A program made the translations under genes and the position numbers. A DNA stretch of 64,000 nt from Robiginitomaculum antarcticum DSM 21748 (GTDB taxonomy: Bacteria > Pseudomonadota > Alphaproteobacteria > Caulobacterales > Maricaulaceae): assembly GCF_000365025.1 (NCBI RefSeq), contig NZ_KB823013.1, positions 124,001-188,000 on the forward strand, in the 5' to 3' direction. Below, piece after piece: positions 1-7,356 of the stretch (within the stretch, counting starts at the first letter, position 1; each line of letters starts with the position of its first letter). Under the pieces are notes generated by a model that was not told the origin of the DNA, made no database searches, and saw only the letters and a program-made list of their open reading frames with translations.

Positions 1-1
1 A

Positions 2-1198
2 GCGCGCTTTCACAGCAACTTTCCTGATATTCCTGCGCAGCTCAAATTTTCTGACAGCAACAGTATCGTCAGTATGACCGCAACAGCACAAATGCCGACC
101 ACATTAGGCGGCCTTGTCGGTCGGGACACATTTACCATCAGCGCGACAGCCGCCGGGACGGTTAATCGCGGGCGCACAGTCTGCACACTCGCGCTAGCGC
201 CGGATGGGGCGGAACGTGTCACTTTCGAAGATTCAGTCTATTTTACGGCGGATAATTGCAGCGTACAGGTCAATTCCAACGACGCAAATGCGATCGTCAA
301 CACCTCGACAATGGTACCGATAGCGAAAGAATTTTGTGTCACCGGCGGCGGCAAGGGGAACTTCCAGCCGAAATTAAATTCGGAATGCGCACCTGTCCCC
401 GACCCTTACGCTAGCCTGAACATGCCGGACCCGGGTCCATGCATCAAAATGGACGATTTTCAGCTTGTTCACGTTTTGCCAGGCGCAGAGCCAAACCCTG
501 ACGACGAACCATATGATGGCATTATACCTACAATAACCAGCAGCTTGCCAACTTTAACAATTGTTGATCCCCTTGCGTCAGTAGAAAGCTGGGAGCTTTG
601 GAGCGGAAGTAGCCGCAATATCGAGCCCGGAAATTATTGCGACGGTTTAACAATTGATGGCGTGAATGTTGTCTTTTCACCGGGCGTGTATCATTTTGGC
701 AAAGAAATAAAATTCAAAAATGGCGCACAGGCCTTTGCAAGCAATGTAACATTTGTTGTTTATGGTTATAAAGGCAAAATCAAAGTCGAGTCCGGGTCAG
801 AAGTCTATATGAAAGCGTCATCAACAGGGGCTATGGCAGGCCTCGCCATCGTTCAAGATGAGTTTTTGATGAGACCCGAAGACAGCAAAGACGCGGCGCT
901 TGTGCGTGTATTGGAACCGGTTCGTATATATAAAAAAAAGGGTGGATTCAAAGTTCCGAAAAGTCAGTTAAAAAGCGGCGGACGTTTGGATGTGATCGGC
1001 CCAGTGTACCTTCCCGGACAATCATTGGAAGTCTCCGGCACCAGCGTCTTTGGCGCCCGCTCGAGATCGACATCATTTATTGCTTATGAAGTGCATTTCA
1101 AAGAAAATACGCGGGCCAATATTGGCGTTGATCATCAAATAGAAGGCCTGCCGCCAGTGCAGCCGAGATCTGAAGAATCGCCGCGTTTAATCCGGTAG
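2..1198 (+). CDS. TadG-like Flp pilus-associated protein, 3' part (5' end outside window)
   Basis: The frame is open from the first bases of the window, so the gene starts upstream and only about 398 C-terminal residues are visible. The first visible stretch (NFPDIPAQLKFSDSNSIVSM, then TATAQMPTTLGGLVGRDTFT) resembles the 'archaic pilin-like, matured Tad protein' pattern of TadG/TadE-like proteins, in which a pseudopilin region precedes a large extracytoplasmic domain. The rest is rich in Ser/Thr/Gly and beta-prone, with scattered cysteines, and has no membrane segment, as expected for an exported domain. Function is inferred: an accessory component of a Tad/Flp pilus. No other tad gene lies in the window. 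The stop is directly back-to-back with that of convergent apaG. Base composition is AT-richer than in the housekeeping genes further in. Confidence 0.6.
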   Translation, partial: ARFHSNFPDIPAQLKFSDSNSIVSMTATAQMPTTLGGLVGRDTFTISATAAGTVNRGRTVCTLALAPDGAERVTFEDSVYFTADNCSVQVNSNDANAIVNTSTMVPIAKEFCVTGGGKGNFQPKLNSECAPVPDPYASLNMPDPGPCIKMDDFQLVHVLPGAEPNPDDEPYDGIIPTITSSLPTLTIVDPLASVESWELWSGSSRNIEPGNYCDGLTIDGVNVVFSPGVYHFGKEIKFKNGAQAFASNVTFVVYGYKGKIKVESGSEVYMKASSTGAMAGLAIVQDEFLMRPEDSKDAALVRVLEPVRIYKKKGGFKVPKSQLKSGGRLDVIGPVYLPGQSLEVSGTSVFGARSRSTSFIAYEVHFKENTRANIGVDHQIEGLPPVQPRSEESPRLIR

Positions 1199-1594
1199 TT
1201 AGTTTGGAAACTCAGCCTGCGCCGGGCTGTCCAGCGCGAAGACGGGGATGAAGACATCAAAGCTCTCGCCGTCTTCATCAGTCATTTTATATGTGCCGTG
1301 CATCATGCCCGCAGGCGCCGATAGAGGCGCTCCGGAGGTATAGCGAAACACTTCGCCGGGCTGCAAAACAGGCTGCTCACCAACCACGCCATTGCCGCGA
1401 ACGCATTGCACCTGTCCGCGGCTATCCGCAATATTCCACACCCGTTCGACGACTTTAAGAGGGGATGTGCCTAGGTTTTCAATCTCGACCGTATAGGCCC
1501 AGATATATCGATCATCCTTGGGCGAGCTTTCATCATGGAGGTAATCAGGCTGGACGCGGACGATGACGTCGCCGGTTTTTTGCTCGAACAGCAT
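1199..1594 (-). CDS. apaG: ApaG family protein (DUF525, Co2+/Mg2+ efflux-linked)
   Basis: The product has about 131 residues and matches ApaG along its length: a short N-terminal beta strand with VRVQPDYL, then SSPKDDRYIWAYTVEIENLG, the GxGVVGEQPVLxPGExFxYTSG core, and the MxGxY..DEDGESFDVxIPVFAL C-terminus. ApaG is a single fibronectin-III-like domain. Its biochemical role is unsettled, with links to Co2+ resistance and Mg2+ efflux in enterobacteria. The reading frame continues upstream to an ATG at 1690, but the family is normally ~125-130 aa and the extra 32 residues match nothing I recognise. I therefore start at the internal ATG at 1594. That leaves a ~190-bp divergent promoter region before the dCTP deaminase-like gene. 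Start confidence is moderate. Confidence 0.88.
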   Translation of the reverse strand: MLFEQKTGDVIVRVQPDYLHDESSPKDDRYIWAYTVEIENLGTSPLKVVERVWNIADSRGQVQCVRGNGVVGEQPVLQPGEVFRYTSGAPLSAPAGMMHGTYKMTDEDGESFDVFIPVFALDSPAQAEFPN

Positions 1595-1784
1595 TCCGAA
1601 TGCTGACGTCTCTGTCGTCTGTTGATGATGGTCCAAAGATTTCCCCCCGAGCCCGGTGAGTACCGGACTGTTATCTCTCACCCTCAACATGACGGGCGGT
1701 TTTCAAACTGGCAAGCGCTTTACACTCTTCAGGGCCGGGGAATCACAGTTATGCTCTGAAAAGCGCCTTTGTATGATTTTGGAC

Positions 1785-2855
1785 ATGGCCGCGCCGTCGC
1801 GAATCGTTATTAATGCGGTAATGACATCTGTATCTGATATCCTCGGTATCTATCCGCGCCAAGCCATTGCCGATCTGATCGCGGCAGGGCATGTGCGCGC
1901 TGATGCGCCTTTCGAGGACGGACAATTACAGCCTGCCAGCTTGGATCTGCGCCTCGGCGCGACCGCATACCGCCTCCGCGCCAGCTTCCTGCCGGGCAAG
2001 ACCCGCACGGTTAAATCCTGTCTGGATAATACGCAGCGCGGATTGGTGCTGACGCAAATCGATCTGACTGCGGGCGCGGTACTGGAAACAGGCTGCGTGT
2101 ATCTTGTTCCTCTTCAAGAAGCTTTGAACTTGCCCGGCGGCCTGTCCGCCAGCGCTAATCCGAAAAGCAGCACCGGACGGCTGGACGTCTTTACCCGCGT
2201 GATTACCGATCATGGAGAACAGTTTGACCAGATTAAAGACGGTTATGACGGCCTGTTATATGTCGAAATAGCCCCTCGCACCTATCCGGTGCTGGCCAAG
2301 CAGGGCGAACGTTTGGTTCAAATCCGCTTTCGCGCCGGCGCGCCGGAATTTCTGCGCGCGCTGACCGTATCCATTGATTTGACCGGATTTGGAAATGACG
2401 GCATTGTCGGGTATCGCGCACGCCGCCACGCCGGACTTGTTGATCTGGCAGGACGGGATCACGCTGCTGATGATTTTTGGGAGCCGCTGCGCGCGCGTCA
2501 CGGCATGTTGATTTTAGACCCTGATGAGTTTTACATTCTCGCCAGCAAAGAAGCTGTTGCGATCGGCCTTAACGAAGCGGCGGAAATGGCGCCCGTGGCT
2601 TTGGAAATGGGCGAATTTCGCGCGCATTATGCAGGTTTTTTTGATCCCGGTTTTGGTCTCGACAGCGCAGGCGGGGCGGGCAGCCGGGCCGTATTAGAAG
2701 TACGCGGCCGCGACGTGCCGTTCATTCTCGAAGACGGACAGCCCGTAGCCAAATTATTATTTGAACGCATGACCGACGCGCCTGATATATTATACGGCGA
2801 AGGCGGATCGCACTATCAAGCCCAAGGCCTGCGCCTGTCCAAACACTTCGTATAG
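1785..2855 (+). CDS. 2'-deoxycytidine 5'-triphosphate deaminase family protein
   Basis: The product has about 356 aa. It opens with GIYPRQAIADLIAAG and continues with QLQPASLDLRLGATAYRLRASFLPG, the trimeric dUTPase/dCTP deaminase fold signature. NPKSSTGRLDVFTR is the conserved nucleotide-binding block. It is about twice the size of E. coli Dcd: the second half (from about residue 190) repeats a dUTPase-like pattern (LEVRGRDVPFILEDGQPVAKL), as in the long alphaproteobacterial form annotated as dCTP deaminase. The expected reaction is dCTP to dUTP plus ammonia, feeding dUTP and then dTMP synthesis; this rests on family membership. Possible ATG starts lie at 1656, 1773, 1785 and 1821. I chose 1785, close upstream of the first conserved block, but 1821 is also possible. 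Confidence 0.8.
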   Translation: MAAPSRIVINAVMTSVSDILGIYPRQAIADLIAAGHVRADAPFEDGQLQPASLDLRLGATAYRLRASFLPGKTRTVKSCLDNTQRGLVLTQIDLTAGAVLETGCVYLVPLQEALNLPGGLSASANPKSSTGRLDVFTRVITDHGEQFDQIKDGYDGLLYVEIAPRTYPVLAKQGERLVQIRFRAGAPEFLRALTVSIDLTGFGNDGIVGYRARRHAGLVDLAGRDHAADDFWEPLRARHGMLILDPDEFYILASKEAVAIGLNEAAEMAPVALEMGEFRAHYAGFFDPGFGLDSAGGAGSRAVLEVRGRDVPFILEDGQPVAKLLFERMTDAPDILYGEGGSHYQAQGLRLSKHFV

Positions 2856-2885
2856 GGCAGACCTATTCTATTTTCGCGCTGTCAT

Positions 2886-2914
2886 TTGACTCTCGCAAAA
2901 TCTAAACTTATGAA
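2886..2914 (+). promoter_or_regulatory. Candidate sigma70-type promoter for the S9 peptidase gene
   Basis: TTGACT at 2886-2891 and TATGAA at 2909-2914 are separated by exactly 17 bp and lie 53 bp upstream of the chosen ATG at 2968. The -35 matches consensus in five of six positions and the -10 in four of six. The surrounding ~110 bp are AT-rich with no coding frame. Confidence 0.5.
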
Positions 2915-2967
2915 AAATAGACGATGTAATAACATTGTTTAGAATTCAATTAGTTACAGGATGCTCT

Positions 2968-4902
2968 ATGCGCTATCTCGTTCTCATTTTCGTCTCAATT
3001 TCGATTTTGTTTTCAAATGCGAATGCCGCTCCGCCGCCTGTCGAAGCCTATGCGCAATTACCGGCGATTTGGGACGGCGCGATTTCGCCTGATGGCTCAA
3101 AAATCGCAATATTGCAGGAGAATGATGGCGAATATATTTTACGTGTAATTGATGTTCAAGACATGGGCGCGCCTGTAAAAGCAATTGCCCTAAATAAAGA
3201 TATTTTTCCGAATTGGATAAAATGGGCCAATAATAACCGCATTTTGATGAGCGTTAAAGCCTCTGAGCGTGCGGGTAATACAACGCCTATATATTCTACA
3301 AATATTATAACCGTTAACTCTGATCTTTCCGATCCCGATATATTATTGCCGCAAAGTCGGCAATTTAATGATTACGTAATCAGTTGGTTGCCCAACGACC
3401 CTCAACATATTTTAATGGGATTTTCAGATGACAGACCCAATGAAACTGACGTTCAAAAAGTAGATGTTGTCTCGGGAAGATACAAAACTGTGCGGCCAGG
3501 GAGTGCCAACACTCAGACCTGGATGACAGACTCGACAGGTTTGGTCCGTTTGGCGCAGGGACGGCGTGGGTTTGACGGCGAGTATCGTCTACAAATTAGT
3601 CCTGCGGGTACAGACAGATTTGACGCCAACGAGACATTTCCAGACCTTCCGGCTTCATCGAAAATTTGGGGGTTTACGGACGATCCTAACGAGCTCATCG
3701 TTGCCCGATATGGCGAGGGTGATACGCTCGGTGTATGGCTGTATGATTTACGCAAAAAAGCATATTCCAAAAAATTATTTCAACATCCGGAATATGACGC
3801 CTCAGGAGTGATGCGGTCTTCTGACAGTCGCCGCGTTTTGGGTGTCACTTACATCGCAGCCGATACAGAAGTTGAATTCGTAGACAACGACGCAAAAGCT
3901 TTGATGAATGTAATCCGGCAGGAAGCTGAAGGGTACACTATCCGTTTTCTGGAACAAACGTCCGATGGTGACCGCACTTTAATCTGGGCGAGTTCCCCGG
4001 ATTCTCCTACACTTCTCCTATTATATGATAAATCAGAAAACTCTATTGACTTAATCGGGTCACGATATCCCGGTCTTGATAATGTGCAGAATGCTTATGT
4101 TCAAGAGGTCAATTACACGGCCAGAGACGGTCAAACAATTCCAGCATTTGTAACAATACCCGCTAAAGCGATGGACTCTGGAAATATTAAAAGTCTCCCT
4201 TATATAATTTTTCCTCATGGGGGACCGCAGGCGCGCGATACGGGGACATTTGATTATATGGCACAGCTTATGGCTTCCCGCGGTTATGGTGTCCTGCAGA
4301 TTAATTTTCGTGGCTCTACCGGCTATGGTGCAGAGTTTCGAGACGCCGGTAGAGACAACTGGGTTTTAATGCAAGAAGATGTCGAAGACGGAACACGGTG
4401 GTTAGTTGAAAAGGGCTATGCTGATAAAAACAGGATTTGTATTATGGGCTGGTCATATGGCGGCTTTGCGGCCCTCATGGGCGCTGCGAAAACCGGTGAG
4501 TTATATCAATGTGCAGCCTCGATCGCTGGAGTTACCGACCTAGCGAATCTCATGACTGACATGCGAAAATATAAAGGGGGGCGCGGGTTGGCAAAAGAGT
4601 TCATTCTTAGAGGTTTCGAAGACAAAGATGATATCAAGGAAAATTCCCCTGTTCGTCTGGCTGGTAGTATAAAAATTCCAGTTTTTCTAGCTCATGGTAA
4701 GGACGATGTTACCGTACATTATGACCACTTTACCAGAATGGAAAAAGAGCTAAAAAAAGAAGGCGTAATGACCACAGCTATAGGGATTAAAGGGGGCGAC
4801 CACAGTCTGCTCACCGTCGGCAAAGAGCGGATTGCTATGATGGAAAGCCTTGTCGAATTTATGGAAGACAATCTTGGGACCAGCGAATGGGCAAATGACT
4901 AG
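2968..4902 (+). CDS. Secreted S9 family prolyl oligopeptidase-like serine peptidase
   Basis: The product has 644 residues. The start at 2968 is preceded by AGGA and gives a clean signal peptide (MRYLVLIFVSISILFSNANA, cut before APPPV). A longer frame from 2935 lacks both. Residues ~30-390 form a beta-propeller-like region opening with ISPDGSKIAILQ. The C-terminal alpha/beta hydrolase domain contains FPHGGPQARD, NFRGSTGYG and the nucleophile motif GWSYGG, with Ser496, Asp580 (HGKDDVTV) and His612 (GGDHS) as the apparent triad. This is the S9C-like layout of dipeptidyl/acylaminoacyl peptidases. It probably cleaves small peptides in the periplasm; substrates cannot be inferred. The gene is noticeably AT-richer than its neighbours, which may indicate transfer. 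It converges on the radical SAM gene with a 9-bp gap. Confidence 0.9.
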   Translation: MRYLVLIFVSISILFSNANAAPPPVEAYAQLPAIWDGAISPDGSKIAILQENDGEYILRVIDVQDMGAPVKAIALNKDIFPNWIKWANNNRILMSVKASERAGNTTPIYSTNIITVNSDLSDPDILLPQSRQFNDYVISWLPNDPQHILMGFSDDRPNETDVQKVDVVSGRYKTVRPGSANTQTWMTDSTGLVRLAQGRRGFDGEYRLQISPAGTDRFDANETFPDLPASSKIWGFTDDPNELIVARYGEGDTLGVWLYDLRKKAYSKKLFQHPEYDASGVMRSSDSRRVLGVTYIAADTEVEFVDNDAKALMNVIRQEAEGYTIRFLEQTSDGDRTLIWASSPDSPTLLLLYDKSENSIDLIGSRYPGLDNVQNAYVQEVNYTARDGQTIPAFVTIPAKAMDSGNIKSLPYIIFPHGGPQARDTGTFDYMAQLMASRGYGVLQINFRGSTGYGAEFRDAGRDNWVLMQEDVEDGTRWLVEKGYADKNRICIMGWSYGGFAALMGAAKTGELYQCAASIAGVTDLANLMTDMRKYKGGRGLAKEFILRGFEDKDDIKENSPVRLAGSIKIPVFLAHGKDDVTVHYDHFTRMEKELKKEGVMTTAIGIKGGDHSLLTVGKERIAMMESLVEFMEDNLGTSEWAND

Positions 4903-4911
4903 ATATGCCCG

Positions 4912-5871
4912 TTAAGCCGAGCAGCTGGCTCCGCCGAGGACGCAGAATTTTGCGCAATGCGGATGGTTGAGTTTGATCGGTTGGCGGCTCTCTGTCAGAG
5001 TCTTTCCGGTCTCAAATTGAGGGTCATCCCATAATAATGTGCAAGCGAGAACGGACGGGACGGCTTCGCCTTTGCGTTTGACCACCATACGTGAATTGGC
5101 GCACATCATGCTATCGGGGGAGACGGACAGGATATCCCAGCAATCTTTGGTGATCTCCGGCACGTCGACTTTTTCGTCCATTTCCGGGAACAGCAAAACA
5201 CCGGCGCGGTTCATGGCGTCAATGGACCAGCCCTGCTGTATAATGAGATCGCCATAACCCGCGCGGGCCGTCGCCTCGTCTTCGGAAAACATAGAACGTC
5301 CGGCGATATTGACGTTAAATCCATGTGCTGTCAGCCAGGCCATACCTTTCAGCGCGATATCAAAGCTGCCCGCGCCGCGTTCGCGGTCATGACCTTCGGC
5401 TGTAAAATGATCCAGCGAGACGCGCATGGTAAGTTTATCGCCATATGCCTCTTTAATCGCCAGCAAACCTTTTTGGACGCGCGGACGCATCATCGGTTTC
5501 ATCGCATTGGTCAGCATTAATACGGTGTGACCGCGCTCCAAGGCCATTGCGATAATTCTATTCATATTGGGATTAAGAAACGGCTCGCCGCCGGTAATTC
5601 CGATTTCGACCGGGCCGCCACCCAGCATATCAATCTCGTCCAAATAAGGCGTGACTTCATCCGCGCGTAAATAGACAAAATGATCCGCCGTCGGGCTGCT
5701 TTTGATATAACAATTGGCGCATTCGATATTGCACTGGCTGCCACTGTTCAGCCACAGCGTCTGCAAGCCCGTCCAATGCACGCGGGCGCGCCGCTCGCCT
5801 TTCGCCGTGACGTCGGCATCAATAAATTTTGCCGGATCAAGCCGGGAGGGGGCAGTCATAATTTCATTCAT
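4912..5871 (-). CDS. Radical SAM enzyme with six C-terminal cysteines, function unknown
   Basis: The product has 319 aa. The radical SAM [4Fe-4S] motif C47-x3-C51-x2-C54 sits in QCNIECANCYIK, followed by the SAM-binding GITGGEPFLN (GGEP at 94-97). The barrel extends to about residue 230. The C-terminal third carries Cys244, 257, 277, 306, 310 and 317, the last three in PHCAKFCVLGGASCSA. Such clustering is typical of SPASM/twitch-like auxiliary Fe-S clusters, although I cannot match the exact spacing to a named subfamily. The enzyme should cleave SAM reductively to start radical chemistry on an unknown substrate. It is divergent from the XRE module and convergent with the S9 peptidase, so it looks monocistronic. 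Neither neighbour defines its substrate. No peptide precursor is obvious nearby. Confidence 0.85.
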   Translation of the reverse strand: MNEIMTAPSRLDPAKFIDADVTAKGERRARVHWTGLQTLWLNSGSQCNIECANCYIKSSPTADHFVYLRADEVTPYLDEIDMLGGGPVEIGITGGEPFLNPNMNRIIAMALERGHTVLMLTNAMKPMMRPRVQKGLLAIKEAYGDKLTMRVSLDHFTAEGHDRERGAGSFDIALKGMAWLTAHGFNVNIAGRSMFSEDEATARAGYGDLIIQQGWSIDAMNRAGVLLFPEMDEKVDVPEITKDCWDILSVSPDSMMCANSRMVVKRKGEAVPSVLACTLLWDDPQFETGKTLTESRQPIKLNHPHCAKFCVLGGASCSA

Positions 5872-5943
5872 AGCGACCTACCTAACGCCAAGAGACCTCT
5901 CGCGTCATTAACAATTGCGTGAGATGACAGAACATAAGAATGG

Positions 5944-5992
5944 AAAGTAAGCTTGACATGTAAAGCTAGCTTGTCTATGTAAAGCTTACTTT
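5944..5992 (+). promoter_or_regulatory. Promoter overlapped by an 11-bp inverted-repeat operator
   Basis: TTGACA (5953-5958) and TATGTA (5976-5981) are spaced by 17 bp, giving a near-consensus promoter for the gene at 6012. It is framed by a perfect 11-bp inverted repeat, AAAGTAAGCTT (5944-5954) and AAGCTTACTTT (5982-5992). A third palindrome, AAGCTAGCTT (5963-5972), sits almost at the centre of that repeat, inside the spacer. Three AAGCT-type half sites across -35, spacer and -10 are what an autorepressor would bind. The XRE protein encoded at the end of this operon is the obvious candidate (inference). Confidence 0.65.
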
Positions 5993-6011
5993 ACTTTATG
6001 GAGAAACCTTT

Positions 6012-6137
6012 ATGACGATAAAACCAACCCAAGCGCGCTATAGACCTATGGGCGCAAAACTCGGATTTTTTCTCGGCACCATTGGGTGTCTTGTAGGGAT
6101 TGCGACCGGAATATATTTTGGCTTTTTAACCCCGTAA
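6012..6137 (+). CDS. 41-aa single-pass membrane peptide
   Basis: This short frame, MTIKPTQARYRPMGAKLGFF followed by a Gly-rich hydrophobic segment, ends with GFLTP. It is preceded by GGAG eight bases before the ATG. Residues ~15-39 form one hydrophobic helix with several glycines; the N-terminus is basic, which predicts an N-in orientation. It is the first gene of the three-gene module with the 4-TM protein (14 bp downstream) and the XRE regulator, directly under the promoter/operator at 5944-5992. I do not recognise a family. A small regulatory or complex-stabilising subunit of the 4-TM protein is possible but unproven. Coding status is supported by the ribosome binding site, the hydrophobic pattern and its operon position. 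Confidence 0.6.
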   Translation: MTIKPTQARYRPMGAKLGFFLGTIGCLVGIATGIYFGFLTP

Positions 6138-6151
6138 TTTGGAGAATTTAT

Positions 6152-6562
6152 ATGTCACCCAAACAAGCTTACAGCCGCTATATGCGCGTCTTCGTTCCGG
6201 CCATGACCATTTATGCCATAAGCGTTTTTACAGCTGTCTATCTCATTAAAAACGAAATTCTGGCCTCGCCACAGTCTTACATTGTGGCGTTAATTCCCGG
6301 ATTGGCGGCCATGACATTTATGTGGGCGCATTTCCGGTTCATCCGCGAGACCGACGAATTTCATCGCAAAGTACAGACCGAAGCCATGATGATTGGTATA
6401 GCCGCACTGATGGCCGTCGCCATGACTTGGGGCATGATGAGCATGTTCACAGATTTCCCCGAGCTTCCGTTCTTTTATGCCATTCCGATTTTCTATGCCT
6501 CATATGGTGTGGCTGCGGCCTATTTGGGGCGTAAATATAAAGCCTCCTGCGTGCTGCTTTAG
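6152..6562 (+). CDS. Four-helix integral membrane protein of unknown function
   Basis: The product has 136 residues, starting MSPKQAYSRYMRVFVPAMTI with GGAG upstream; an earlier in-frame ATG at 6086 would overlap the preceding small gene. Four hydrophobic segments are visible (about residues 12-32, 43-60, 77-97 and 104-124). Between the second and third is a charged cytosolic-type loop, RFIRETDEFHRKVQTEA. This layout (4 TM, RETDE-containing loop, XRE gene immediately downstream) recurs in small bacterial membrane-protein/regulator pairs, but I cannot name the family. It lies 9 bp before the XRE gene. It may be the effector whose level the regulator sets; this is inference from gene order only. 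Confidence 0.75.
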   Translation: MSPKQAYSRYMRVFVPAMTIYAISVFTAVYLIKNEILASPQSYIVALIPGLAAMTFMWAHFRFIRETDEFHRKVQTEAMMIGIAALMAVAMTWGMMSMFTDFPELPFFYAIPIFYASYGVAAAYLGRKYKASCVLL

Positions 6563-6571
6563 GGGTCAGAA

Positions 6572-6763
6572 ATGGACAATACACTCAAAACTCTACGCGG
6601 GGATAAAGGTTGGTCACAGCAGGCGCTCGGCGACCTGCTCGAGGTCTCCCGGCAATCGGTCAACGCTATTGAGACGGGTAGATATGATCCGTCTCTGCCG
6701 CTAGCCTTTAAAATTGCGCGTCTCTTTGACTGCACAATTGAGGACATCTTCAAGGAGACCTGA
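6572..6763 (+). CDS. Small XRE/Cro-CI family transcriptional regulator
   Basis: The product has 63 residues and is a single helix-turn-helix domain. LKTLRGDKGWSQQALGDLLE gives helices 1-2, VSRQSVNAIETGRYDPSLPL the recognition helix and loop, and FKIARLFDCTIEDIF the last helix. This is the minimal YozG-like XRE type with no sensor domain. AGGGGTC precedes the ATG. It is the last gene of the module that starts at 6012 and is followed by a hairpin terminator. It probably represses its own operon through the palindromes at 5944-5992. Proteins of this size usually act as dimers on inverted repeats, and the 11-bp inverted repeat fits that. The inducer is unknown. Confidence 0.9.
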   Translation: MDNTLKTLRGDKGWSQQALGDLLEVSRQSVNAIETGRYDPSLPLAFKIARLFDCTIEDIFKET

Positions 6764-6797
6764 TCGTCGCCGCAGCAATTTGGTCTCGCCATCCATG

Positions 6798-6829
6798 CCC
6801 GCCTTCTGTTATGAGGGCGGGTATTTTTA
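6798..6829 (+). terminator. Rho-independent terminator after the XRE module
   Basis: CCCGCCTTC (6798-6806) pairs with GAGGGCGGG (6813-6821), with one G-U pair, across a short loop. TATTTTTAT follows. It separates the XRE module from the lipoprotein gene starting at 6841. Confidence 0.75.
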
Positions 6830-6840
6830 TGGAGATTATC

Positions 6841-7347
6841 ATGACGCGACTATTACTCTTATCGTGTTTCACGGCGGCCTTGGCCCTATCGGCCTGCGGC
6901 AAGTCCGAAGCTCCGAAATCCGGCACCTCCGCCGAAGTGACCATTGAAGACCCCGCCCCGCGCATAGTTGCGATCGAAACCGAAGAAGAGCGCGTCGCCG
7001 ACCGCGTCATCACGGAAATGGAAACCATTATTAATGCACTGGACGGCGTGACAGACGAGGACAGCGCCCGCGATGCCGCCGCCATAATCAATGCCGCCGG
7101 GCAGCGTATACAGGCCGAGGCCAATATGGCGCAAACCGAACTGGACAATGAGCGGTTCAAAGCCGCCATGGACGCGCGCAGGCAAGAGGTCGAAGCGTTC
7201 GAAGACAGCATGGAAAACACCCTCAAACGGCTTCTTTTCAAGCCTAAGCTCGGTATGATTTTAGCCAAAGAACTGGCCAAGCTCGACTGGAGCTGGATGG
7301 ATATGGACACGGAAATGCCGCAGGACGAAGAAACTCCGAAACCTTAA
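6841..7347 (+). CDS. Predicted lipoprotein, helical, function unknown
   Basis: The product has 168 residues. The start at 6841 has GGAG upstream and yields a lipoprotein signal (MTRLLLLSCFTAALALSAC, lipobox LSAC); the Lys/Ser/Glu after the Cys suggest outer-membrane sorting. The mature part is strongly helical and acidic (ETEEERVADRVITEMETIIN, then AAAIINAAGQRIQAEANMAQ) and ends in a Met/Asp/Glu-rich tail. No known domain is recognised. It lies 9 bp upstream of dxr, so the two may be cotranscribed, but there is no functional link that I can defend. The preceding hairpin isolates it from the XRE module. Confidence 0.75.
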   Translation: MTRLLLLSCFTAALALSACGKSEAPKSGTSAEVTIEDPAPRIVAIETEEERVADRVITEMETIINALDGVTDEDSARDAAAIINAAGQRIQAEANMAQTELDNERFKAAMDARRQEVEAFEDSMENTLKRLLFKPKLGMILAKELAKLDWSWMDMDTEMPQDEETPKP

Positions 7348-7356
7348 TACGCTTTC

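Noticed and set aside
1595-1690. Longer N-terminus for ApaG starting at 1690
   Set aside because: The added 32 residues are not family-like, exceed the normal length and overlap the divergent gene's upstream region.
2968-6137. RiPP-like cluster: radical SAM enzyme with S9 peptidase and a 41-aa peptide next to each other
   Set aside because: The three genes are convergent or divergent rather than an operon. The 41-aa peptide is a TM helix inside the XRE module and has no leader/core pattern, and no transporter is present.
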